A DNA stretch of 64,000 nt, taken from Streptomyces sp. BK340. Its GTDB lineage: Bacteria > Actinomycetota > Actinomycetes > Streptomycetales > Streptomycetaceae. Positions within the stretch are counted from its first letter, which is position 1. Every line of letters starts with the position of its first letter. The stretch spans positions 496,001 to 560,000 of the forward strand of contig NZ_VISR01000001.1 in NCBI RefSeq assembly GCF_007827595.1, given 5' to 3'. The translations under genes were made by a program, and so were the position numbers. The notes beneath the pieces are model-generated. The model was not told where the DNA came from, did not search any database, and saw nothing but the letters and a program-made list of their open reading frames with translations. Of the stretch, positions 1 to 11,347 are shown in pieces.

Positions 1-1
1 C

Positions 2-575
2 GGGCGGCTGTTCCTCACCGCCGACGGCGAGTCCGGTGCTCCGCACGGCAACTGCACGATCACCGTCGACCCGTCCGACGGCTCGGTGACCCTGGTACTG
101 CCCGAGCCGCTGCAGCACCTGGCCAATGCACCCCAGGGCCGCTATCGGCTCGCGGGCAGCGTGTCCTTCCAGCACCGGCACGGCGAGTGGCTCGACCGGA
201 TTACCGCCCACCGGTCGGTGCGCTACGACATCGTCTGCAGCCCGAGCCGTGGCAAGTGGTATCTGGATGCCTCCTGGTCCGCCGACAAGACGGTGTTGCC
301 CACCTTGGACGAGCTCAAAGCCTTGGGTGCGCGGCTGCTGGGGGTCGATCTGAACGCCGACCACCTCGCTGCGTACATGCTCGATCCACACGGCAACCCG
401 ATCGGCGAACCCGATCACGGTCCCGCTGGATCTGACCGGCCCCACGGCCACCCGGGACGGTCGGCTGCGCGCCGCGATCAGCGAGCTGATCGCCCTCGCT
501 CACAAGCACGGCTGCGCCGGGATAGCGTCGGAAGGCGCGCCCTCGGTCACGGGATCCGGCGTCGGCCAGGTGTGA
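2..575 (+). pseudogene. TnpB-like (IS605 OrfB-type) transposase remnant, frameshifted and truncated
   Basis: The reading frame is open from the window edge, so the 5' end lies outside. It reads like the middle of an actinobacterial TnpB-related protein: RGKWYLDASW, then GVDLNADH, which fits the first RuvC-type acidic motif. The frame breaks in a CCC run at 410-412. Removing one C restores a good continuation (ITVPLDLTGPTATRDG, then LIALAHKHGCAGIASE). The family motif that should follow, with the catalytic Glu in a VEDL-like context, is replaced by unrelated residues and a stop at 573-575. I infer a dead fragment of an IS200/IS605-type gene or its domesticated relative. Family assignment rests on recalled motifs, not a search. 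Confidence 0.7.
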
Positions 576-899
576 CCCCCGCTCACCGGAGGATGAACAC
601 GGGGAGAGCTACCGGCCAGGCCGAATCCATGCCGAGGGCGTGCGGGACCGCGAACCCACGCAGGACAGCGGGCACGCCCACCCAGGGCGGCAAGACCCGA
701 CCGCGCCAAGGTGACCAACTCGCGCTGTTCCCAGGCCCTCAGGACCGTTCGGAGGGCCACCGGACCATCTCCGGCCCGGTTCGTGGCGAATTGGCCAACG
801 CTGGCCAACAACCCCAGAAACGGTGAACCACACCTACACCCAGCCAGGACAACTCCCGCGAGTCCGAGCCGTGGGTCGTGCGCAGCAGCGCGCTCATGT
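576..899. other. Gene-free junction between two broken genes
   Basis: No convincing gene is present. Open frames here do not follow one codon pattern. The segment lies between the end of the TnpB-like relic and the stop of the truncated secreted-protein gene, so it probably contains the recombination junction and decayed ends of one or both. No clear terminal inverted repeats or target duplications were seen by eye. Confidence 0.5.
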
Positions 900-1985
900 T
901 CATGCCGCCCAGCAGTACCTGGCCCTGTCCGCGAGCAGCCGGCCGGTGAGGGCGTCGGTGCCGCCGTTCTCGCTCTTCCACTCCTCGCCGGCGCCCGCGT
1001 TGAACGCCATGTCCAGCGTGAAGCCGTGGCTCTGCTCCCAGGAGGCCGCGTACCGGGCGTCGTCGGCGGTCATCCGGATCGGCGTGGTGGTGTCGGTGCC
1101 GCCGCTGCCGCAGTCGATGTCCCCAGGCGTGCAGTTGCGCTCGGTGTCCCAGCGGGCGTCCGGCGCGAAGACGTCGTCGACGTGGACGGCGAAGTAGTTG
1201 CGGGCCTGGCCGAGGTGCACGCCCCGGGTCAGCCATTCCACGATGCCCCGCGCCAGCACCCGGAACTGCTGCTGGTACTGGTTGTAGGCGAACGTCACCA
1301 CCAGCTCGCGCCGCCCGTCGTGGGCGTACTCGCCGAGCAGGCTGCCGGTGCCGCTGCCGTCCGGCACGGGGACGTCGACATAGCTGGTGAAGCCGGTGCG
1401 GGGCCGGGCGACGAAGCCGTAGCTCTCCTGCACGGAGGGCGAGTTGTCCTCGAAGCCGAAGGCGCCGTCCAGGTAGCCGAAGGGTCCCGCCCTGCCGGCC
1501 GCGGTGACGCCGGCGGTCCGCCCGTCGAGGCTGCCGGCGTAGCCGCCCTGGTCGGTGTAGTCCAGGCCGACCTCGGGGTGGGCCCAGGTGTAGGCGTCGA
1601 CCTGCGGGATGCCGTACGTCCTCTCGTACGTCTCCAGGGCCGTCTGCTCGGCGGAGCCCGCGCCGAACGGGGCCTCGTTCGGCAGCACGACGCCCTGGAA
1701 CTTGGCGCGGGGCCGGCCGCCCAGGGTGTCGCTGAGGAACGTGTCGGTGATGGCGGGCCGGCCGGAGTCGTCCAGGTCGACCGTGGTGTACGGGATGCCC
1801 TCGCTCCTGAGCTGTGCGGTGATCGCACCGACGGAGCTGCCGCCGTCGTCGACGACCAGGACGCGCAGATCGATGCGCGGGTCGGTGGCGGCGGAGGCGG
1901 GCGGGGCGGCGAGCCCCAGTGCGATCAGGCCCGCGGCCGTCGCGGTGACGGCCGGCGCTCTCCAGCGCCGCACGCGGTGTGCCAT
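900..1985 (-). pseudogene. Secreted Agd3-like carbohydrate-active protein, N-terminal part only
   Basis: The 361 codons start with a clear Sec signal (basic MAHRVRRWR, hydrophobic core, cleavage near PASA|ATD), so the product would be exported. The body resembles large actinobacterial secreted proteins related to the fungal deacetylase Agd3; FAVHVDDVF fits a metal-binding HxDD segment. In such families more catalytic His motifs follow downstream. Here the frame ends abruptly after LTGRLLADRARYCWAA, right at the junction with the transposase scar, so the C-terminal half appears lost. An adjacent frame stays open past this point (down to 739) but I do not recognise it. The family name is from memory and tentative; truncation is inferred from expected length. 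Confidence 0.55.
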
Positions 1986-2329
1986 GGCAGGTCCTTCCCC
2001 CCAGAAGATCCCTCAGTGGTGAATTCGCGGAGGATCAGTGGAAATCATGCGAAGTGACGGGCAGCGGCCCGCCGGAACCCGATGAGTGTGGCTCAGCTCA
2101 CCGGCGTCCGGGGGGCGAGAAGTGGCCACGACGCCACGCACAGGTGAACACCCGCAGGCATGAGCGAACGGTCACACGCGCGTAGTCTCGTCACGGGTGT
2201 TCGCCGACAGGGTGAAGGCCCCGGTTGCCACATGCCCCCAGGCCTGGACCTAGGGTCGGCTCTCGGGCCCGGTCGACCCACCCCTCATCGGCCACAGCAA
2301 CTTCACATCGGAAGCGAGATTTCACCACC
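1986..2329. other. Divergent intergenic region before pepA
   Basis: About 340 bases between two divergently oriented genes. It must hold the promoters of the secreted-protein gene (minus) and pepA (plus). No operator palindrome or terminator stood out on reading. Confidence 0.5.
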
Positions 2330-3856
2330 GTGACTGCTCTGACTCTCAGCACCGCCGCGGCGCCCGGCCTCCGGGCCGACGCGATCGTGATCGGTGTCGC
2401 CAAGGGCGCCAAGGGACCCGTCGTCGCGCCCGGCGCCGACGCCGTGGACAACGCGTACGACGGCAGGCTGGCCGGCGTCCTGGAGACCCTCGGTGCCTCG
2501 GGTGCCGAGGGCGAGCTGACGAAGCTGCCCGCCCCGGCCGGCTTCAAGGCGCCGCTCGTGGTGGCGGTGGGCCTGGGCGCGGAGCCCGGGAAGGACGCCG
2601 GGTACGACGCCGAGGTGCTGCGCAAGGCCGCCGGCCTCGCCGCCCGTGCGCTCGCCGGCTCCAAGAAGGCCGCGTTCGCGCTGCCCGTCGACGACGCGGG
2701 CGCCGTCGGCGCGATCGGGGAGGGCGTCCTGCTCGGCGCCTACGCCTTCGACGCGTACAAGGACTCCGGCAAGGACGCCAAGGCCAAGAACGGCAAGGCC
2801 CCGCTGGCCGAGGCCGCGCTGCTCGGCGGCAAGCCGCGGGACGCCGCCCACAAGAGCGCCGTGGCCCGGGCCGTCGCGGTCTCCGAGGAGCTGAACCGCT
2901 CCCGTGACCTGATCAACATGCCGCCGAACGACCTCACCCCGGCGATCTTCGCCGCCGAGGCGCAGGCCGCGGCCAAGGAGCACGGCCTCAAGGTGCAGGT
3001 GCTCGACGACAAGGCCCTGGTCAAGGGTGGCTACGGCGGCATCCTGGGCGTCGGCGGCGGTTCGGCCGCGACCCCGCGCCTGGTCAAGCTGACGTACACG
3101 CACCCGAACGCGGAGAAGCACCTGGCCTTCGTCGGCAAGGGCATCACCTACGACTCGGGCGGCATCTCCCTGAAGCCGGCCGGCCACAACGAGACGATGA
3201 AGTGCGACATGAGCGGTGCCGCCGCCGTGTTCGCCGCGGTCGTCGCCGCCGCCCGCCTCGGCCTGGAGGTCAACGTCACCGGCTGGCTGGCGCTGGCCGA
3301 GAACATGCCCTCCGGCTCCGCCGTGCGCCCCGGTGACGTGCTGCGCATGTACAGCGGCAAGACCGTCGAGGTGCTGAACACCGACGCCGAGGGCCGGTTG
3401 GTCCTGGCCGACGCGCTGTGGGCGGCCTCGCTGGAGAAGCCGGACGCGATCGTGGACGTGGCCACGCTGACCGGCGCGATGATGCTGGCGCTGGGCAGCC
3501 GGACGTTCGGTGTCATGGCCAACGACGACGCCTTCCGCACGGCGGTGTACGAGGCCGCGGAGGAGGTCGGCGAGCCGGCGTGGCCGATGCCGCTGCCGGA
3601 GCACCTGCGCAAGGGCATGGACTCCACCGTCGCGGACATCGCCAACATGGGTGAGCGGATGGGCGGCGGGCTGGTCGCCGGTCTGTTCCTGCGCGAGTTC
3701 GTGGGCGAGGGGATCACCTGGGCGCACCTCGACATCGCGGGCCCCGCGTTCAACGAGGGGGGTGCCTTCGGGTACACGCCGAAGGGCGGTACCGGCTCCG
3801 CGGTGCGGACGCTGGTGCGGCTTGCGGAGCTGACGGCCGCGGGTGAGCTGGGCTGA
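2330..3856 (+). CDS. pepA: Leucyl aminopeptidase (M17)
   Basis: Cytosolic metallopeptidase releasing N-terminal amino acids from peptides, 508 residues, the normal size for M17. The C-terminal catalytic half carries the family signature NTDAEGRLVLADAL (metal-binding Asp and Glu) and upstream GKGITYDSGG and MKCDMSGAAAV with the second-metal and catalytic Lys/Asp residues. The N-terminal third is the less conserved macro-like domain. The GTG at 2330 was chosen because the family homology starts there (VTALTLSTAAAPGL); the open frame runs further upstream but reads as non-coding. It stands alone, with a 348-base gap before lpd. Confidence 0.95.
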   Translation: MTALTLSTAAAPGLRADAIVIGVAKGAKGPVVAPGADAVDNAYDGRLAGVLETLGASGAEGELTKLPAPAGFKAPLVVAVGLGAEPGKDAGYDAEVLRKAAGLAARALAGSKKAAFALPVDDAGAVGAIGEGVLLGAYAFDAYKDSGKDAKAKNGKAPLAEAALLGGKPRDAAHKSAVARAVAVSEELNRSRDLINMPPNDLTPAIFAAEAQAAAKEHGLKVQVLDDKALVKGGYGGILGVGGGSAATPRLVKLTYTHPNAEKHLAFVGKGITYDSGGISLKPAGHNETMKCDMSGAAAVFAAVVAAARLGLEVNVTGWLALAENMPSGSAVRPGDVLRMYSGKTVEVLNTDAEGRLVLADALWAASLEKPDAIVDVATLTGAMMLALGSRTFGVMANDDAFRTAVYEAAEEVGEPAWPMPLPEHLRKGMDSTVADIANMGERMGGGLVAGLFLREFVGEGITWAHLDIAGPAFNEGGAFGYTPKGGTGSAVRTLVRLAELTAAGELG

Positions 3857-4204
3857 GTCGCCCGATGGCTCGGTCGATTCCGTAGTACGGATCCGCCGCG
3901 TGGGGGCTGTTCGCGCCCGCGCGGCGGAGCCGCATATCGATACAGCCCCGCGCCCCTTTTGGGCCGGCTGCCGCCGGATACGGCCCCGCGCCCCTTCGGG
4001 TTCGCCGCCCCGAGCCTTCCTTTCAAGTGAGCGTGGGGTGTCTCACACTCCAGCCCGGCGTCTCGTCCGCCTCGAACAAGTGCAAAGATGGAGCCCGGCA
4101 GGACAGGGCCCCCACCGAAGGGCCGAAGCATCAAGCGGCCGGACACCAGCCGCCTGCCGGTCATCGGAGACCGGCGTACGGCGCACATGCATGGAGGACG
4201 TGAC
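3857..4204. repeat. pepA-lpd intergenic region with tandem GC element
   Basis: No gene. The 13-mer CCCCGCGCCCCTT occurs twice, at 3946-3958 and 3984-3996, 38 bases apart, each followed by a pyrimidine/G stretch. The preceding text (GCGGAGCCGCATATCGATAC) resembles a dispersed intergenic sequence that I recall from other Streptomyces genomes. The lpd promoter should lie in the 3' part. Confidence 0.5.
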
Positions 4205-5593
4205 GTGGCGAACGACGCCAGCACCGTTTTCGACCTAGTGATCCTCGGCGGTGGTAGCGGTGGTTACGCCGCGGCCCTGCGCGGAGCGCAGCTGGGCCTG
4301 GACGTCGCCCTGATCGAGAAGGACAAGGTCGGCGGCACCTGCCTGCACCGGGGTTGCATCCCCACCAAGGCCCTGCTGCACGCGGGCGAGATCGCCGACC
4401 AGGCTCGCGAGAGCGAGCAGTTCGGCGTCAAGGCCACCTTCGAGGGCATCGACGTCCCGGCCGTCCACAAGTACAAGGACGGTGTCATCGCCGGCCTGTA
4501 CAAGGGTCTGCAGGGCCTGATCGCCTCCCGCAAGGTGACCTACATCGAGGGTGAGGGCCGGCTGTCCTCCCCGACCTCCGTCGACGTGAACGGCCAGCGC
4601 ATCCAGGGCCGCCACGTCCTGCTGGCGACCGGCTCCGTGCCGAAGTCGCTGCCGGGCCTGGAGATCGACGGCAACCGGATCATCTCGTCCGACCACGCCC
4701 TCGTCCTGGACCGCGTGCCCAAGTCCGCGATCATCCTGGGCGGCGGTGTGATCGGCGTCGAGTTCGCCTCGGCGTGGAAGTCCTTCGGCTCGGACGTCAC
4801 GGTCATCGAGGGCCTCAAGCACCTCGTCCCGGTCGAGGACGAGAACTCCTCCAAGCTTCTTGAGCGCGCGTTCCGCAAGCGCGGCATCAAGTTCAACCTG
4901 GGCACCTTCTTCCAGAAGGCCGAGTACACCCAGGACGGTGTGAAGGTCACCCTCGCGGACGGCAAGGAGTTCGAGGCCGAGGTCCTCCTCGTCGCCGTCG
5001 GCCGTGGCCCGGTCTCCCAGGGCATCGGCTACGAGGAGCAGGGTGTCGCCATGGACCGGGGCTACGTCCTGGTCGACGAGTACATGCGCACCAACGTTCC
5101 GACCATCTCCGCCGTCGGTGACCTCGTCCCGACCCTCCAGCTCGCGCACGTCGGCTTCGCCGAGGGCATCCTGGTGGCGGAGCGTCTGGCCGGTCTGAAG
5201 GTCGTTCCGATCGACTACGACGGTGTCCCGCGGGTGACGTACTGCCACCCGGAGGTCGCCTCCGTCGGTATCACCGAGGCCAAGGCCAAGGAGATCTACG
5301 GCGCGGACAAGGTCGTCGCTCTGAAGTACAACCTGGCGGGCAACGGCAAGAGCAAGATCCTCAACACCGCGGGCGAGATCAAGCTCGTCCAGGTGAAGGA
5401 CGGTGCCGTGGTCGGCGTCCACATGGTCGGCGACCGCATGGGTGAGCAGGTCGGCGAGGCCCAGCTGATCTACAACTGGGAGGCGCTGCCGGCCGAGGTC
5501 GCCCAGCTCATCCACGCCCACCCGACGCAGAACGAGGCGATGGGCGAGGCGCACCTGGCGCTCGCCGGCAAGCCCCTGCACTCCCACGACTGA
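4205..5593 (+). CDS. lpdA: Dihydrolipoamide dehydrogenase (E3)
   Basis: Flavoprotein that reoxidises the dihydrolipoyl groups of 2-oxoacid dehydrogenase complexes with NAD+. 462 residues. The FAD-binding GGGSGGYAAA lies at about residues 15-24, the redox disulfide GGTCLHRGC has Cys46 and Cys51, a second Rossmann motif GGGVIGVEFAS binds NAD, and the C-terminal HAHPTQNEA supplies the catalytic His-Glu pair. GTG 4205 is chosen because GGAGG at 4194-4198 is well spaced; an in-frame ATG lies at 4187. It is followed after 62 bases by the E2 gene, so the two are probably co-transcribed and the products act together. Confidence 0.96.
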   Translation: MANDASTVFDLVILGGGSGGYAAALRGAQLGLDVALIEKDKVGGTCLHRGCIPTKALLHAGEIADQARESEQFGVKATFEGIDVPAVHKYKDGVIAGLYKGLQGLIASRKVTYIEGEGRLSSPTSVDVNGQRIQGRHVLLATGSVPKSLPGLEIDGNRIISSDHALVLDRVPKSAIILGGGVIGVEFASAWKSFGSDVTVIEGLKHLVPVEDENSSKLLERAFRKRGIKFNLGTFFQKAEYTQDGVKVTLADGKEFEAEVLLVAVGRGPVSQGIGYEEQGVAMDRGYVLVDEYMRTNVPTISAVGDLVPTLQLAHVGFAEGILVAERLAGLKVVPIDYDGVPRVTYCHPEVASVGITEAKAKEIYGADKVVALKYNLAGNGKSKILNTAGEIKLVQVKDGAVVGVHMVGDRMGEQVGEAQLIYNWEALPAEVAQLIHAHPTQNEAMGEAHLALAGKPLHSHD

Positions 5594-5655
5594 GCCTTCG
5601 GTCCACGGGCGCGACGACACAGACTTCCGCAAATTCCTAAGGAGAAACCGAAACC

Positions 5656-7422
5656 ATGGCGGTTTCCGTAACCCTTCCGGCGCTCGGTGAGAGCGTCACC
5701 GAGGGCACTGTCACCCGCTGGCTGAAGGCCGAAGGCGAGCGCGTCGAGGCCGACGAGCCGCTGCTCGAGGTGTCGACCGACAAGGTCGACACCGAGATCC
5801 CCTCGCCCGCCTCCGGCGTGCTGGCCTCCATCAAGGTCGCCGAGGACGAGACCGTCGAGGTCGGCGCCGAGCTGGCGGTCATCGACGACGGCACGGGTGC
5901 GCCCGTTGCCGCTCCGGCCCCCGCGGCCGCCGAGGCTCCGGCCCCGGCCCCCGTCGCCGAGGCCCCCGCCGCTCCGGCCCCGGCCCCCGAGGCCCCGGCC
6001 GCCCCCGCTGCCGCCCCGGCCGGTGGCGCCCAGGGCACGGACGTGGTCCTGCCCGCGCTCGGTGAGTCCGTCACCGAGGGCACCGTCACCCGCTGGCTGA
6101 AGTCGGTCGGCGACTCCGTCGAGGCCGACGAGCCGCTGCTCGAGGTCTCCACGGACAAGGTCGACACCGAGATCCCGGCGCCCGCCTCCGGCGTGCTGCT
6201 CGAGATCGTGGTCGGCGAGGACGAGACCGCCGAGGTCGGCGCCAAGCTCGCCGTCATCGGCGCCGCGGGTGCGGCTCCGGCCGCCGCCCCGGCCCCGGCT
6301 GCCCCGGCTCCGGCCCCCGCCGCTCCGGCCCCGGCTCCGGCCGCCCCGGTGGCTCCGGCCGCCCCGGCCCCGGCTGCTCCGGCCCCCGCGCCCGCCCCGG
6401 TCGCCGCCGCTCCGGCTCCGGCCGCCCCGGCCCCCGCGCCGGTGGCTCCGGCTCCGGTCACCCCGGCTCCGGCCGCCGCCCAGGCGACCGACGAGGGCGC
6501 CTACGTCACCCCGCTGGTGCGCAAGCTCGCCGCCGAGAACGGCGTCGACCTGGCCGCCGTCAAGGGCACCGGCGTCGGCGGCCGCATCCGCAAGCAGGAC
6601 GTCATCGCCGCCGCCGAGGCCGCGAAGGCTGCCGCAGCCGCTCCGGCTCCGGCCGCCGCTCCGGCCGCCGCCAAGAAGGCCCCGGCCCTCGAGGTCTCCC
6701 CGCTGCGCGGCCAGACCGTCAAGATGACCCGCATCCGCAAGGTCATCGGCGACAACATGGTCAAGGCGCTGCACGAGCAGGCCCAGCTGTCCTCGGTCGT
6801 CGAGGTCGACGTCACCCGCCTGATGAAGCTGCGCGGCAAGGCGAAGGACTCCTTCGCCGCCCGTGAGGGCGTCAAGCTCTCCCCGATGCCGTTCTTCGTC
6901 AAGGCCGCCGCCCAGGCGCTGAAGGCCCACCCGGTCATCAACGCCCGGATCAACGAGGCCGAGGGCACGATCACCTACTTCGACACCGAGAACGTCGGTA
7001 TCGCGGTGGACTCGGAGAAGGGCCTGATGACCCCGGTCATCAAGGGTGCGGGCGACCTGAACATCGCCGGCATCGCCAAGGCCACGGCCGACCTGGCGGG
7101 CAAGGTCCGCGCCAACAAGATCACCCCGGACGAGCTGTCCGGCGCGACCTTCACCATCTCCAACACCGGTTCGCGCGGCGCGCTGTTCGACACGATCATC
7201 GTGCCGCCGAACCAGGTCGCGATCCTCGGCATCGGTGCCACGGTCAAGCGTCCGGCCGTCATCGAGACCGAGGAGGGCACGGTCATCGGCGTCCGCGACA
7301 TGACCTACCTGACCCTCTCCTACGACCACCGCCTGGTCGACGGCGCCGACGCGGCCCGTTACCTGACGGCGGTCAAGACGATCCTGGAGGCGGGCGAGTT
7401 CGAGGTCGAGCTCGGCCTCTGA
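5656..7422 (+). CDS. sucB: 2-oxoacid dehydrogenase E2 (dihydrolipoamide succinyltransferase type), two lipoyl domains
   Basis: Core acyltransferase of a 2-oxoacid dehydrogenase complex, 588 residues. Two near-identical lipoyl domains carry the lipoylated Lys43 and Lys168 in STDKVDTEI. They are joined by long Ala-Pro linkers. A peripheral-subunit-binding domain (about 280-317, [14 protein letters not shown]) and the catalytic domain follow, with His558 in [16 protein letters not shown] lies upstream of ATG 5656. It is the only E2 in the window, beside E3 and near aceE. Actinobacterial E2 proteins of this type are known to serve both pyruvate and 2-oxoglutarate complexes, so a dual role is likely but is inference. 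Confidence 0.95.
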   Translation: MAVSVTLPALGESVTEGTVTRWLKAEGERVEADEPLLEVSTDKVDTEIPSPASGVLASIKVAEDETVEVGAELAVIDDGTGAPVAAPAPAAAEAPAPAPVAEAPAAPAPAPEAPAAPAAAPAGGAQGTDVVLPALGESVTEGTVTRWLKSVGDSVEADEPLLEVSTDKVDTEIPAPASGVLLEIVVGEDETAEVGAKLAVIGAAGAAPAAAPAPAAPAPAPAAPAPAPAAPVAPAAPAPAAPAPAPAPVAAAPAPAAPAPAPVAPAPVTPAPAAAQATDEGAYVTPLVRKLAAENGVDLAAVKGTGVGGRIRKQDVIAAAEAAKAAAAAPAPAAAPAAAKKAPALEVSPLRGQTVKMTRIRKVIGDNMVKALHEQAQLSSVVEVDVTRLMKLRGKAKDSFAAREGVKLSPMPFFVKAAAQALKAHPVINARINEAEGTITYFDTENVGIAVDSEKGLMTPVIKGAGDLNIAGIAKATADLAGKVRANKITPDELSGATFTISNTGSRGALFDTIIVPPNQVAILGIGATVKRPAVIETEEGTVIGVRDMTYLTLSYDHRLVDGADAARYLTAVKTILEAGEFEVELGL

Positions 7423-7440
7423 TCCCCCGATCAGGCAGTA

Positions 7441-7476
7441 CGGAGCCCCGCCCGGAACCTTCCGGGCGGGGCTCCG
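7441..7476 (+). terminator. Rho-independent-like hairpin after sucB
   Basis: A perfect 17-bp stem: CGGAGCCCCGCCCGGAA at 7441-7457 pairs with 7460-7476 around a 2-base loop. It begins 19 bases after the sucB stop codon and is followed by CCGTTT, a weak T stretch of the kind usual in Streptomyces. Confidence 0.85.
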
Positions 7477-7684
7477 CCGTTTCAACGGGGCAAGCCGCAA
7501 CTCCCAGGGACGCGGGCGACCACCAGGAACCCCAGGTCGCCCGAAGACCGTCCGCACCGAGCCGTCAGGCGCCGCAGGCCCCATGTGCGCCTCGTCTCAC
7601 CTGCACGAAAGCACCCCCATGCATCCCTCCGAAGCGCCGCACGGCTTTATTGTCTAAACGTCAGCCCCTCCGGAAGGAGCCCTC

Positions 7685-8308
7685 ATGACCGCCCCCGTCA
7701 TCCACTCGCTGCGCGAACAGATCCGCGAGCACATCGTGGAGGGAATCGTCAGCGGTCGCTGGCAGCCGGGCGAGCGCATCGTGGAGCGGCGGATCGCCAC
7801 CGAGCTGGAGGTCAGCCAGACTCCGGTCCGGGAGGCCCTGCGCGAGCTGGAGTCCCTGCGGCTGATCGAGTCCGCGCCGAACAAGGGCGTACGCGTCCGG
7901 AACCTGACCGCGGCCGATCTGGAGGAGAGCTACCCCGTCCGGGCCGGCCTGGAGGCCATCGCGGCGGAGCTGGCGGCCGAACGCCTCGCGGAGGACTGCT
8001 CGGCCCTGGAACCGCACGTCCTGGCCCTGTACGAGGCCGACCGCAGGGCCGACGGCACGGCCCAGGTCCGCCACACGGTCGGCTTCCACCGCGAGCTGGT
8101 CCGCGCGGCGGACAACTCGGTGCTGCTGCACACCTGGGAGGGCCTGGGCATCGAGGTCTTCACGGCGCTGTCGATCCGCTGGCTGGGCACGGTCCAGCAG
8201 TCCTACGCGGAGGAGCACGAGGAGCTGGTGCAGGCCTTCAAGCGCAGGGATCCGCGCATCGCCGAGCTGGTGAAGGCGCACGTCCTGGGCTGCGCCCCGA
8301 GGGCCTGA
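7685..8308 (+). CDS. GntR-family regulator, FadR/FCD type
   Basis: Transcription factor of 207 residues. The N-terminal winged helix (about 5-75) has the GntR recognition pattern [13 protein letters not shown] and [12 protein letters not shown]. The C-terminal all-helical FCD domain (about 85-200) has [15 protein letters not shown], containing the acidic/His residues that bind a metal and a small organic acid in this family. AAGGAG sits just before the ATG. It lies between sucB and aceE in the same direction, which suggests control by a metabolite of pyruvate or TCA metabolism. The palindromes upstream of aceE are candidate binding sites. Confidence 0.88.
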   Translation: MTAPVIHSLREQIREHIVEGIVSGRWQPGERIVERRIATELEVSQTPVREALRELESLRLIESAPNKGVRVRNLTAADLEESYPVRAGLEAIAAELAAERLAEDCSALEPHVLALYEADRRADGTAQVRHTVGFHRELVRAADNSVLLHTWEGLGIEVFTALSIRWLGTVQQSYAEEHEELVQAFKRRDPRIAELVKAHVLGCAPRA

Positions 8309-8356
8309 TTCACCCGAGCATACCGTCGCTCACCTGCGAAAACCCGGGTCGGATGC

Positions 8357-8447
8357 GGCACCGGGTGCCCATTTCAAAGGCACCGGGTGCCTACTTTCTC
8401 GAAATCGAGAAGTTTTGCCCCGTACCCCTTTGATCGATCATCGATCA
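8357..8447 (+). promoter_or_regulatory. Cluster of four palindromes upstream of aceE
   Basis: Four inverted repeats lie within 91 bases. GGCACCGGGTGCC occurs at 8357-8369 and again at 8379-8391, exactly 22 bases apart (two helical turns). TTCTCGA-AA-TCGAGAA lies at 8396-8411. TGATCGAT-C-ATCGATCA lies at 8431-8447. All are perfect apart from their central bases. They end 120 bases before the aceE ATG. They are likely operators and promoter elements; which protein binds each is not visible. Confidence 0.7.
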
Positions 8448-8567
8448 GGGAGTTACAGTCGCCGACGGACTTCCACCGAAGTCCGCTGCCCTGTCCTGCC
8501 AAAGACCAAGGGCACCCCCGAACCCTTACCGATGAGGGAACCCCCTTCGACTGAGGAAGGCGGCGAC

Positions 8568-11270
<2,703 letters not shown>

Positions 11271-11285
11271 TCGTCCGAGTCCTGG

Positions 11286-11315
11286 GAAGGGGTACGGCAG
11301 CTGCCGTACCCCTTC
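11286..11315 (+). terminator. Perfect 30-base palindrome after aceE
   Basis: A perfect palindrome centred at 11300/11301 (core GGGTACGGCAGCTGCCGTA) followed by TTCGTCGTT. It starts 16 bases after the aceE stop. As RNA it would fold into a long stem with almost no loop; most likely the aceE terminator. Confidence 0.8.
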
Positions 11316-11347
11316 TTCGTCGTTCTCTGCCGGTGGCCCCCGGCATC

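Noticed and set aside
823..870. Plus-strand NHTYTQP text near the junction, resembling a deacetylase His motif
   Set aside because: It is on the opposite strand to the truncated gene and too short to prove an inversion; kept only as a point to check.
711..2057. A 448-codon plus-strand frame over the truncated secreted-protein gene
   Set aside because: The minus strand has a signal peptide and a plausible family motif; the plus frame is repetitive Val/Gly/Arg text.
5900..6480. Highly repetitive CCGGCCCCGGC-type sequence
   Set aside because: It encodes the Ala-Pro linkers of the E2 protein, a known flexible feature, so not a CRISPR or independent repeat.
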